From: an uncultured Spirochaetaceae bacterium
GTDB taxonomy: Bacteria > Spirochaetota > Spirochaetia > Treponematales > Treponemataceae
Direction: 5' to 3'
Assembly (NCBI GenBank): GCA_902772605.1
Contig: CACYBG010000080.1
Span: 1 to 10,112, forward strand
Length of the DNA stretch: 10,112 bases
The notes below the pieces were generated by a model. It searched no databases and had not been told where the DNA came from. It saw only the letters and a program-made list of their open reading frames with translations. A program made the translations under genes and the position numbers. This document shows, one piece after another, positions 1 through 6,956 of the stretch (positions within the stretch are counted from its first letter, which is position 1; the number at the start of each line of letters is the position of its first letter).

Positions 1-28
1 CAACTACTTTGCCTTTTGTATCAGTCAT
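1..28 (-). CDS. atpA: V/A-type ATPase catalytic subunit A, first nine codons only
   Basis: The window edge cuts this gene after nine codons reading MTDTKGKVV. That is how the catalytic A subunit of V/A-type ATPases commonly begins (a short lead, then the KGKVVGVNG-type beta strand). The ATG overlaps the stop of the preceding DUF2764 gene as ATGA, which implies translational coupling. A GGAG ribosome binding site lies about 7 bases upstream, inside the end of the DUF2764 gene. In spirochaete V/A-ATPase operons subunit A follows E and DUF2764, so context supports the call. Subunit A carries the nucleotide-binding site that drives or is driven by ion flow through the membrane rotor. Only the N-terminus is visible, so no catalytic motif can be checked. 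Confidence 0.8.
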
Positions 29-573
29 TTCTTTTCTCCAAGAATCTCATCATAAATTTTGTGGTACGAAGCAAGGCCTTCATCCCGATTGAATTTCTTC
101 ATGCGTTCAGTCAGCATCAATTTTAGCCCGTAACTGTAGACTGCATCCACAGAGAACATATCAAGAGGCGAAATCTTGTCCAGTACGCCAAGCCGGTATT
201 CATTCAAGAACTGCTCGGCGCTGAGGGGACTGTCCATTCCCGTTGCCGTACGGGCGGCCTGAATGACCTCTCCGTCCGTAGTTATGGGAACAACGTTCGC
301 ATCCTTTTTCATCTTCTGTGCACGAACCTGAGCCAATGCAAATCGTAGGTTACGTTCCTTTTCGTACCATTCATCAAGAAATGCAGAGCCAGTCGCTACT
401 CTTTCACGCGGAGGTTCAAGGCTAAGATTCTGCGCAACCTGACTGTCCCTTGCATTCATGAAGCGCATGCACAAATCTTTAAAATACTCCGTGGTAATGG
501 GAAGCTTAACGTTGGCTTCGCCATTCACATTGAAAGCTGGAAGCTGTGCTACTAAATAATAGAGATGTTCCAC
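25..573 (-). CDS. DUF2764 family protein of the V/A-type ATPase operon
   Basis: This is a 182-residue soluble protein with no signal peptide or membrane span. It starts MEHLYYLVAQLPAF and continues with a PITTEYFKDLC segment. A YYLVAxLP opening followed by a P-I-(S/T)-x-x-x-F motif is typical of DUF2764 proteins, which are found next to V-type ATPase subunits E and A in spirochaetes and some other bacteria. The start is GTG and shares one base with the TAG stop of subunit E (TAGTG). An AAGGA-type ribosome binding site sits about 9 bases upstream. The gene overlaps subunit A downstream as ATGA. The molecular role is unknown; a stalk or assembly role is only inferred from the constant position. 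The family call is from recognition of the N-terminus and the context. Confidence 0.8.
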   Translation of the reverse strand: MEHLYYLVAQLPAFNVNGEANVKLPITTEYFKDLCMRFMNARDSQVAQNLSLEPPRERVATGSAFLDEWYEKERNLRFALAQVRAQKMKKDANVVPITTDGEVIQAARTATGMDSPLSAEQFLNEYRLGVLDKISPLDMFSVDAVYSYGLKLMLTERMKKFNRDEGLASYHKIYDEILGEKK

Positions 574-1310
574 TACTTTGTTTCCTTTGACTCCACGTCA
601 GCTGCGGCCTTCTTTGTACGTCTCGTCGTCTTTTTGACTGCAGGCTCAGCATCCTTTTCTTCCGAAGTCTTCGTGGCGGCGGGCTCTTCAAGCGGAAGTC
701 CTGCAGCGGCCCTCTTCATGAGTTCAGTCGTCTTCGGATTGAGGTATGAACTGAACAGGCCGGCAACTTCTTCTGCACTGAAGTCGTAGAAAGCACTTCC
801 GTCCTTCGTTCCGATTCTGAATCCTGATGAAAGGGAAGCGTCAGCCTTTATCTCAAGACCCTTTGAAATCTGAGACTTGAGTGCGGTCTTGAGGCTTGAT
901 TCCAAGGCCTTCAAATCTTTCGCCGAAAGAAGGACCGTCAATCCCTCTGCATCAGCGTTTGAAGCCCATGCCTTTACGGTTTCAGGAACAAGCTTCTTGA
1001 GCACGTCCTTATCATAGGCACTTTCCGTAGCGGAAGACACCAATGCAGAAAGCTCCCTGTTTATGCCGTCACGGAAAGATATGATAAGGTTCCGTCCAGC
1101 CTGGGCAATCGCATCCTCACTGGCCTTTTCCATCCTTTCAGTTTCAGCCTTCGCATTCCTTATGATGCTGTCAGCCTTTTCCTCTGCCTCCCTGATTATG
1201 GAAGCAGCTTTTTTTTCAGCTTCAGACAGAATGTTCTGAGCTTCAGTTTCTGCCGTGGCGACACCGTCTCTTTTGATTTTGTCAATCAATTCCTGTAACT
1301 GGACGTCCAT
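573..1310 (-). CDS. atpE: V/A-type ATPase subunit E (peripheral stalk)
   Basis: The protein has 245 residues. Residues about 5–75 form a long Ala/Glu/Lys-rich heptad helix, as in the peripheral-stalk E subunit that pairs with a partner helix to hold the A3B3 head against the rotor. Residues about 76–200 form the smaller globular end that contacts the head. Residues about 204–245 are an extra low-complexity tail rich in Lys, Ala, Thr and Glu, with KKTTRRTKKAAA in its middle; bacterial and archaeal E subunits are usually around 190–210 residues without such a tail. The ATG has a good ribosome binding site (AGAGG, 5 bases spacing). It is the first gene of the ATPase operon here, with DUF2764 and subunit A directly downstream. 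V/A-type machines may synthesise ATP or pump ions; this sequence does not decide which. Confidence 0.85.
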   Translation of the reverse strand: MDVQLQELIDKIKRDGVATAETEAQNILSEAEKKAASIIREAEEKADSIIRNAKAETERMEKASEDAIAQAGRNLIISFRDGINRELSALVSSATESAYDKDVLKKLVPETVKAWASNADAEGLTVLLSAKDLKALESSLKTALKSQISKGLEIKADASLSSGFRIGTKDGSAFYDFSAEEVAGLFSSYLNPKTTELMKRAAAGLPLEEPAATKTSEEKDAEPAVKKTTRRTKKAAADVESKETK

Positions 1311-1356
1311 CGTAACCTCTCTATTTAGAAATTTTATTTAGCTTTAACAACGAAAA

Positions 1357-1393
1357 CCGCCCGTCGCACACACCTGAAAAGGCTGTCGGGCAA
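1357..1393 (-). terminator. Possible weak terminator or attenuator between galM and the ATPase operon
   Basis: On the minus strand UUGCCCG pairs with CGGGCGG (five Watson-Crick pairs, two G·U) around a 23-base loop. The stem is followed by UUUUCGUUGUU, which is U-rich but interrupted. It sits 14 bases after the galM stop, where a terminator is expected. The long loop and imperfect U-run make this a weak candidate. Confidence 0.3.
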
Positions 1394-1406
1394 CTTCCGC
1401 AAAAGT

Positions 1407-2468
1407 TTAAAATTCAAAGCAATAGCTAGTCAGCTGATGATATTCCTCACCCGGACGAACTATTGACGTCGGGAAATCGCTCTTGTTCGGAGCATCCGGA
1501 TACCCCTGGGCTTCAAGGCACAGAGCACCCTGATTACTGTAGCAGAATCCGTTCTTTCCCTTGATTCCATCTATGAAATTGGCCGTATAGAGCTGGATGC
1601 CAGGCTGAGTGGTCTTTACGGTCATCTTTCTTCCGCTCGCAGGATCCCTTACGGTACAGAATTCCCTGAGCGAACCGTCCCCTGTATAGCCTTCGACACA
1701 GAAGAAATGGTCGTATCCGGGCGCGACACCTTCAATGTCCCTGCCGATGAGCTTCGGAGTCCTGAAATCAAACGGAGTTCCGGAAACATCGATTCTTTTT
1801 CCCGTAGGTATGTGGTCCTCGCCTATTTCAAGAACGTGCGAACTGTCGAACCAAAGCTCCTGATCCCTTACGGAACCTCCGCCGTAGCCCTTGAGGTTGA
1901 AATATGCATGATTGGTTATGTTGAGCGGGGTCGCCTTATCCGTTACGCCCCTGTACTCTATGGTAAGTCTGTTGTTCAAATCCAGCGTATAGATTTGGCT
2001 TACATCCACGTTTCCCGGGAAGCCCTGTTCTCCGTCCGGACTGCGCCTAAAGAATTCAACGCCGAGTCCGTGCTCCGTGCTTACGATGCGGGAATTCCAC
2101 AGCATTTTCTCCCAACGGTCGAATCCGCCGTGAAGGGTACGTCCAAAATCATTGTCGTCCAGGCAGTATTTCTTTCCGTCGAGAGTGAAGGAACACCCTC
2201 CTATCCTGTTTGCAAAACGGCCGACACCGGTTCCGAAGCAAGATCCGTCCTGTATCCATCCCTCAAGAGTTGAAAATCCAAGCAGCACGTCAACGGTCTT
2301 TCCGCTGCATGCAGGAAATTTCGAGTCTGGCAGAACTATGCTTGTGAGGGTGCACCCGTAGTCGGATGCAGAAAAAGACATGACACCGTTGGAAACCGTA
2401 TAGAGGCTGACTTCCCTGCCGTCGGAAAGCACACCGAACCTCTCTTTATTTACTGTTAATATACCCAT
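1407..2468 (-). CDS. galM: Aldose 1-epimerase (mutarotase)
   Basis: This cytoplasmic enzyme interconverts the alpha and beta anomers of aldoses such as galactose and glucose, feeding the Leloir pathway. With the start used here it has 353 residues, normal for the family. Family motifs in order: substrate-binding NR near residue 87 (GRFANRIGG), the first His in LHGG (about 113), the catalytic His in NITNHAYFNL (about 187), Asp in GYDHFF (about 253), and the catalytic Glu in CLEAQGYPDAPN (about 319), then FPTSIVRPGEEY. All key residues are present. I chose the ATG at 2466–2468, not the in-frame ATG at 2475–2477, because the latter lies inside the TATAATG of an excellent -10 box and neither has a ribosome binding site. 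The gene has its own promoter and separates the flagellar and ATPase blocks; no sugar gene is next to it. Confidence 0.93.
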   Translation of the reverse strand: MGILTVNKERFGVLSDGREVSLYTVSNGVMSFSASDYGCTLTSIVLPDSKFPACSGKTVDVLLGFSTLEGWIQDGSCFGTGVGRFANRIGGCSFTLDGKKYCLDDNDFGRTLHGGFDRWEKMLWNSRIVSTEHGLGVEFFRRSPDGEQGFPGNVDVSQIYTLDLNNRLTIEYRGVTDKATPLNITNHAYFNLKGYGGGSVRDQELWFDSSHVLEIGEDHIPTGKRIDVSGTPFDFRTPKLIGRDIEGVAPGYDHFFCVEGYTGDGSLREFCTVRDPASGRKMTVKTTQPGIQLYTANFIDGIKGKNGFCYSNQGALCLEAQGYPDAPNKSDFPTSIVRPGEEYHQLTSYCFEF

Positions 2469-2475
2469 AAAATTC

Positions 2476-2503
2476 ATTATACAGCGTTTTTTTGAAAAAG
2501 CAA
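2476..2503 (-). promoter_or_regulatory. Strong sigma-70-type promoter of galM
   Basis: On the minus strand there is TTGCTT (2498–2503), a 16-base spacer, and a perfect TATAAT (2476–2481), preceded by an AT-rich stretch like an UP element. The expected +1 is about 2469–2468, which coincides with the second in-frame ATG of galM. The transcript would have essentially no 5' leader. Confidence 0.75.
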
Positions 2504-2579
2504 GTATCGGAATTATTTATTTAAGGTTTAGGCTTTTTTTCAGGAATATCAGAGAATCCCGTGTGTTTCCTTAGGAATC

Positions 2580-3440
2580 CTACTTGAACATTTCTACTAT
2601 GAATTCAACTTCATCGGTTGCAATCTTGAGCTGCCTTGCAATCTCTTCAACCGTCATTCCGGTTTCGTAAAGGTCGTGCACCTGCTCCTTCTTGCTCTTC
2701 TTCGGCCTTATGAGTTTCGGGGCGACAATGACCTGGGGTCCGTCATCGGCTTTGGATGCAGGATTTTCACCTTCTTCGAGAGACTCAATTTCAAGTGAGG
2801 ATTTCCTTACGATGCTGTCTATCATCTCACGGGAAAGCGCATCGCCATCATCTTCAACGGGTGCGGCTTTTTCGGAAGGTACCTTTACGCTCCTTTTTAG
2901 TTCATGCTGATAGGATGCAAGAGGTCCCCTTGGGCGTCCGGTCTGAACGGTTTTCTCAGGCTCGACAGCAGGCTGATTTTCCATGATTTCGGCATCGTCG
3001 GCAGGAGCAGGCGTCTGGACAGGCCTTGAAGAAGACTTCCTTGAATAGGTCCTTGTCTTTTTTACGGTCGTCTCTTTCCTCAGTTCAGCAGAATCGACTT
3101 CCGGTGCAAGTGAAATCCTGTTGGAACCGTACCTTGAAGGCTCCGAAACGGAAACCTTGGACTGGAACGCCCTTGACTTTTCCGTATTGCTGAGTTCCCC
3201 CCTGAGTATCTCCATGTGACGGTCGGCATCCGCCATGGCCTCGTGGAGTTTCTTTATCCTGTCCTCTATCAGGCTTACGTTGCGCTCTGCATTGCGGTTT
3301 ATCTCCATCATCATGGTGTCGAGTTCATCGCGCGTCCGTTTCACGATGTCGTCCGTTGAGAAAATCTTGCGGAACCTAACGATTGCAAGGAGCCACATGA
3401 CCATGTTAAATATGCATAGGAGTATTCCAAGAACGACCAT
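2580..3440 (-). CDS. Membrane-anchored coiled-coil protein with C-terminal HTH-like end, SwrB/DUF6115-like
   Basis: The protein has 286 residues. Residues about 3–21 are a single hydrophobic span followed by VRFRK, which suggests the rest is cytoplasmic. Residues about 28–90 are charged and heptad-like (coiled coil). Residues about 90–240 are disordered, rich in Pro, Ser, Glu and Lys. The last ~45 residues read as a compact helical unit with GMTVEEIARQLKIATDEVEFI, like a helix-turn-helix core. This layout (one helix, coiled coil, EIAxxLxIxxxEVE-type end) matches the DUF6115/SwrB group; in Bacillus subtilis swrB lies directly behind sigD and promotes flagellar export-apparatus activation. Here it is the third gene behind the sigma gene, after fapA and a small gene. 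ATG start, with GGGGTG overlapping the previous stop about 9–10 bases upstream. The SwrB relation is by architecture and position only. Confidence 0.6.
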   Translation of the reverse strand: MVVLGILLCIFNMVMWLLAIVRFRKIFSTDDIVKRTRDELDTMMMEINRNAERNVSLIEDRIKKLHEAMADADRHMEILRGELSNTEKSRAFQSKVSVSEPSRYGSNRISLAPEVDSAELRKETTVKKTRTYSRKSSSRPVQTPAPADDAEIMENQPAVEPEKTVQTGRPRGPLASYQHELKRSVKVPSEKAAPVEDDGDALSREMIDSIVRKSSLEIESLEEGENPASKADDGPQVIVAPKLIRPKKSKKEQVHDLYETGMTVEEIARQLKIATDEVEFIVEMFK

Positions 3441-3449
3441 AGATACAAA

Positions 3450-3791
3450 TCACCCCGTAATGTCGATATGCTGTCCAAGGCGGGGATCGGAAATCACTAT
3501 CTGGCTCGGAACTTCCTCTTCCTCCTCCTCCGGATTCCTGCGCTTCCTTTCAGTCCCTTCACCGTAACCTGAAGAACCTCCCTGACGTCCGTCCTGCTTT
3601 ACGGTAGCGGCATTGGCACTGTCGTTCGGAGTCTCCTTTACGGCCTGTGATTTTTTCAGGTTGACACGGGAAGCCTTGTCGATGCCCTGCTGATTGGCTA
3701 TCTGGGCCGCCTGGTTTTGAGAAGCGTTGAACTTTGCGACGTTGTCTATCTGCGAGTATACGGTAGACAGATCAATTGGATGTATAGCCAT
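3450..3791 (-). CDS. Small uncharacterised protein of the flagellar sigma/fapA cluster
   Basis: The protein has 113 residues and I do not recognise a named family. The N-terminus (MAIHPIDLSTVYSQIDNVAKF) looks like a short ordered helix. The middle is polar and Asn/Gln/Ala/Lys-rich, with a GGSSGYGEG stretch and a run of six Glu near residue 90. The C-terminus ends DPRLGQHIDITG, an ordered-looking motif that I recall from similar short spirochaetal proteins, without being able to check it. There is no signal peptide or membrane span. Its ATG lies inside fapA (20 bp overlap), with AAAGGG 5 bases upstream of the start, so translation is probably coupled to fapA. The membrane protein gene follows after 9 bp. 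A role in flagellar assembly or its control is inferred only from position. Confidence 0.7.
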   Translation of the reverse strand: MAIHPIDLSTVYSQIDNVAKFNASQNQAAQIANQQGIDKASRVNLKKSQAVKETPNDSANAATVKQDGRQGGSSGYGEGTERKRRNPEEEEEEVPSQIVISDPRLGQHIDITG

Positions 3792-5739
3792 CAGGTCCCT
3801 TTATGTCGTCAAGATTTGCGCTGTACTTGCCGCGACGGACAAGCTTGGTCTGATCGTCAAAATAGAATGTGACCGCCTTCACCTCGTTCTTGACTTCATC
3901 CAAGGTGTCGCGGACATAAACCTTTACGCCCGGATATACCGTACCGGACGCATTGACCTTTCCGACTACCTTGAGGTCCTTAAGGCGGGCTTCAAGGGTT
4001 GCAATCTCAGTGGAAATTTCGTTGCTCTGATCGTCGATTTCCTGCTTCCTGTTGATGAGGTTGCTGAGGTTCTCTTCCTTATCCTTCGGCAGTGCGCGCC
4101 TGACCTTCTTCTGTTCCTCGAGATGGGCGATTTCCTTGTCGATTCCCTCAAGTTCGGTTACAAGCTGCTTCTGTCTGTTCTGAAGTTCGACAATGCGCTT
4201 CTTTGACTCAGGATCCATGCCGGCCTCAAGGATGGTTTCGACGCCACCGGTATTTCCGATTGTCTTGGCTGTAATTTCCTCTGTTGCAATCAGGTGACCG
4301 CCGCTTATCTGTGCGCGCTTACCCCTGAGGACAATCTTCTTCTTTGCATTGACCTCAGAGTTGATGATGCTGTCGTTTACTATTACATATTCACCGGCAT
4401 TGATGGTTGCGTTTTCAACGTGATGGGCCCAAACGGTCTTAGGCGTAATGACTTCTCCGATATGCCTTCCGACGAATCCCTGGGAAATGACGACGTCTCC
4501 ACCGGCTTCAATGCGGCAGCTTCCGACGGTACCGAATATTTCGACGTTTCCATCGGCCTTGATGTTGAATCCATCCTCGACGTTTCCGCGGACGATGACG
4601 GTACCCATGAAGTCGATGTGTCCGGTCTTGATGTTGACGCCCTTCTCCTCCCTGACCGGTTCGACGGAAATCTTGTTTCCCTGAAGAAGGACCTCACCGT
4701 TGCAGGCTGCAAGGATAGTGCATCCATCCTCGGCAAGAGTGACGTTCTGTCCAAGCGGTATGGCAATGTCCTTTCCGTTCTTAGCCTCAAGGTAGCGTCC
4801 GAGAACGGTCTTTCCGCCCTTACCCTGTTCCGGAAGCATCTTTACGGCAAGAGGCTGACCGGCAACGACGTTCTGAATCATGTTCATCTGCTTGAAGTCT
4901 ATCTGTCCAGTCTTGGACTCCTCAAGGCGCAGCTTGGTGCTGTCGGTCTCGAACTTATATTCGATGTATGCATCCCTTCCGTCCTGAGCCTTTACAGCGG
5001 CTGCAACCTCATAAGGAATGTTGTATACGGGATTATCGACGAACTGGCTGATTTTCTCTTCGCTTATGCCGGCAACGACACCCTGAATCCTAAGCTTCTG
5101 CTTGATGTTTTCGGCTGAAATTTCCGAACCGCTCGGTCCCGGGGATGAAACAAGGATTGTTGCGCTCATTTCGTCCGGCGTTATGTCCACGCTGAAAATT
5201 GCATCCCCTGCGGCAACATGCTTGTATATGCCGACGCTGACGTATTCTCCGTCCGTACCTTCCTTGCAGAGCTTCTTTATGAGGCCTTCACCGACTTCCA
5301 TAGTATCGGGCCTGTTGATGTCTCCAAGTACGGAATTGACGCTGACAGGCTTTCCTCCACCGACGGGAAGCACGATCTTGAGGTTGATTTCGCTTCCGAA
5401 GTGACGGATGTAATAGAGTCCGTCCGTAACGAGAATCTTCTCCTCCTCCTCGACGACTCCTTCCGTTGAAGATGCGCGCTTTTCTTCCTTCCCCTTCTTG
5501 ACGAACTTCGGATTCTGATACACCCTGAGAACCCAGGGCTTTTTGCCAAGTCCCAGCATACCGTTGGAGCCGGCTGACAGAACCTCGAATTCAAGATGTG
5601 CGACCTTGGATTCAAGCTGTACGGCAGCATCGTCAAGGCAGTCCTCGATGGTAGCCCCGCGGACCTCCACCGACTTTATCTCGTTATCGACTTCCAAAAG
5701 AACGCTCAAATCTGAACGAATTTTATCCAGTGTTACCAT
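3772..5739 (-). CDS. fapA: FapA family (DUF342) protein with N-terminal Jag-N domain
   Basis: The protein has 655 residues. Residues about 22–75 resemble the Jag/KhpB N-terminal domain, with a VEVRGATIEDCLDDAAVQL helix-strand start and the signature GMLGLGKKPW. After an acidic Lys/Glu linker comes the FapA region: an alpha/beta part, then glycine-rich repeating strands (residues about 370–500, e.g. GNVEDGFNIKADGNVEIFG) typical of its parallel beta-helix. A long coiled coil follows at about 515–595, then the closing strand GTVYPGVKVYV. FapA proteins have been linked to flagellar assembly and polar localisation in some bacteria; the biochemical action is unclear. The start has a clear GAGGAG ribosome binding site. 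The gene lies 123 bp behind the sigma gene with a stem-loop between them, and overlaps the next gene by 20 bp. Confidence 0.85.
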   Translation of the reverse strand: MVTLDKIRSDLSVLLEVDNEIKSVEVRGATIEDCLDDAAVQLESKVAHLEFEVLSAGSNGMLGLGKKPWVLRVYQNPKFVKKGKEEKRASSTEGVVEEEEKILVTDGLYYIRHFGSEINLKIVLPVGGGKPVSVNSVLGDINRPDTMEVGEGLIKKLCKEGTDGEYVSVGIYKHVAAGDAIFSVDITPDEMSATILVSSPGPSGSEISAENIKQKLRIQGVVAGISEEKISQFVDNPVYNIPYEVAAAVKAQDGRDAYIEYKFETDSTKLRLEESKTGQIDFKQMNMIQNVVAGQPLAVKMLPEQGKGGKTVLGRYLEAKNGKDIAIPLGQNVTLAEDGCTILAACNGEVLLQGNKISVEPVREEKGVNIKTGHIDFMGTVIVRGNVEDGFNIKADGNVEIFGTVGSCRIEAGGDVVISQGFVGRHIGEVITPKTVWAHHVENATINAGEYVIVNDSIINSEVNAKKKIVLRGKRAQISGGHLIATEEITAKTIGNTGGVETILEAGMDPESKKRIVELQNRQKQLVTELEGIDKEIAHLEEQKKVRRALPKDKEENLSNLINRKQEIDDQSNEISTEIATLEARLKDLKVVGKVNASGTVYPGVKVYVRDTLDEVKNEVKAVTFYFDDQTKLVRRGKYSANLDDIKGPDGYTSN

Positions 5740-5804
5740 AACCGCTCCTCAGGGAATGCTGACCGACATCCACAGGGCCAACCTTCAATTCCCAGATATT
5801 TTGA

Positions 5805-5842
5805 CAATTCCTGAAAACCGCTCCCTGCAATTTCCAGGATTG
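5805..5842 (-). promoter_or_regulatory. Stem-loop between fliA and fapA with a loop copy of the fapA ribosome-binding region
   Basis: In the minus-strand RNA CAAUCCUGGAAA pairs with UUUUCAGGAAUUG: 12 pairs with one bulged base and one G·U, around a 13-base loop UUGCAGGGAGCGG. The G·U would be an A·C mismatch in a plus-strand RNA, so the minus orientation is favoured. The loop and its 3' edge contain GGAGCGGTT (5816–5824), which is also found exactly at the fapA ribosome binding site (5740–5748). No U-run follows, so it is not a simple terminator. Confidence 0.5.
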
Positions 5843-5862
5843 AAGCTTAGCTTAAAAAAAGC

Positions 5863-6651
5863 TCAGAATATGCCCTTCCTGATGCTCGTCAGTTTTGCCC
5901 TCAGCCGCATGTTCGCCTTGGTATGAAGCTGACTTATGCGGCTCTCGCTGACATTAAGCACCTGACCTATCTCCCTGAAAGTCAGGTCCTCGTTATAGTA
6001 AAGCACGATGACCATCTTTTCGTTCTGGGGAAGTTCATTGATTGCTTCTATTATGACCTTGCGGACCTCTTCCCTCTCGACGATTACGTCCGGATTGAGG
6101 CACGCAGGGGATTCTATGTTATCCTGTATGGACATGTGGTCGCTGTCGTCTCCGGAATACCACACGTCGTTCAATGAAAGTATGCTTGTTCCGCTGACCT
6201 TCATTATGGCCGTCTGATACTCGTTCTCCGACATTCCCATGGACTCGGCGACTTCGGCATCTGTGGCGGAGCGTCCAAGCTTTGCTTCCAGATTTGCTAT
6301 GGCATCCTCAATTTCCCGGGACTTCTGACGTACTGAACGAGGAACCCAATCCTGCTCGCGCAGCTCATCGAATATGGCACCGCGTATCCTTGTAACTGCA
6401 TAGGTCTTGAATTTTACGTTTTTATCAGGATCAAATTTATTGATTGCATCCAAAAGTCCAAACTGCCCGTAACCGACAAGGTCGTCAAACTCTACGCTGT
6501 CAGGCATTCCCGTGGACACTTTTCCCGCCACGTACTTAACCAAAGGCATATATTGTCTGATAAACTTATCACGGATGGCTGGGGATTTAGTCTTCTTAAA
6601 TTCATGCCACAGTTCTTCTTCAGTTTTTTCCTCAACAAGCGAATTTCCCAT
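5863..6651 (-). CDS. fliA: Motility sigma factor, sigma-28 family (FliA/SigD/WhiG)
   Basis: The protein has 262 residues, normal for sigma-28 factors, and directs RNA polymerase to late flagellar and chemotaxis promoters. Region 2 is clear: YMPLVKYVAGKV, then FDDLVGYGQFGLLDAI and the -10-recognising FKTYAVTRIRGAIFDELRE with QDWVPRSVRQK. Region 3 (EIEDAIANLEAKLGRSATDAEV) and region 4 with its helix-turn-helix (LTFREIGQVLNVSESRISQLH) follow. The ATG at 6651 is chosen because the family N-terminus (ELWHEFKK...) begins just after it and AAGGG lies 8 bases upstream. The frame stays open to a GTG at 6768 that has its own GAGGTGA, adding 39 atypical residues; I consider that less likely. It is preceded by an unusually long non-coding stretch and followed by fapA. 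Confidence 0.92.
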   Translation of the reverse strand: MGNSLVEEKTEEELWHEFKKTKSPAIRDKFIRQYMPLVKYVAGKVSTGMPDSVEFDDLVGYGQFGLLDAINKFDPDKNVKFKTYAVTRIRGAIFDELREQDWVPRSVRQKSREIEDAIANLEAKLGRSATDAEVAESMGMSENEYQTAIMKVSGTSILSLNDVWYSGDDSDHMSIQDNIESPACLNPDVIVEREEVRKVIIEAINELPQNEKMVIVLYYNEDLTFREIGQVLNVSESRISQLHTKANMRLRAKLTSIRKGIF

Positions 6652-6720
6652 TCTCCACACCCTTAAGGCAGCACCGGACGAGCCGAAACCGATTCGACCG
6701 ACGTCACCTTGAATTTCGCT

Positions 6721-6751
6721 ATTTCCTGAACGCAAACGCAAAACAGGAAAT
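6721..6751. repeat. Perfect 8 bp inverted repeat with tandem ACGCAA in the loop
   Basis: ATTTCCTG (6721–6728) and CAGGAAAT (6744–6751) are exact inverted copies around a 15-base loop. The loop is largely two tandem copies of ACGCAA. It lies 70–100 bp upstream of the chosen fliA start and inside the possible extended sigma reading frame. No U-run follows on either strand. Confidence 0.5.
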
Positions 6752-6956
6752 TGTCTGGAAGCACCCACCGTTCACCTCAAGAATCAGTCGGTGCAACCCT
6801 GAATATTTCAAGCCCCGGTAAAGGAGACCTAAAACCGATTTTCCGAACGGCCTATGAACAAAAGCCATGGACGTCCGCCATGCTATCCGGCAAAAAATCC
6901 AACGGAACCCAATCGATGCGCAAGGCACGAAACGGGCTCCATCAAAAACCACGGTC

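Noticed and set aside
1322..1350. Promoter TTGTTA-17-TAAATA in front of ATPase subunit E
   Set aside because: The implied transcription start would fall at about 1315, removing the good ribosome binding site at 1316–1320. The -10 match is also poor.
4294..5118. 274-codon open frame on the plus strand
   Set aside because: It lies wholly inside fapA, opposite a frame with clear domain structure. The translation has no recognisable family features, and no plus-strand promoter or ribosome binding site context supports it.
5843..5866. Hairpin over the fliA stop (TGAGCTT ... AAGCTTCA) as terminator
   Set aside because: The stem is short and bulged, the T-run is in its loop rather than behind it, and fapA follows closely in the same direction.
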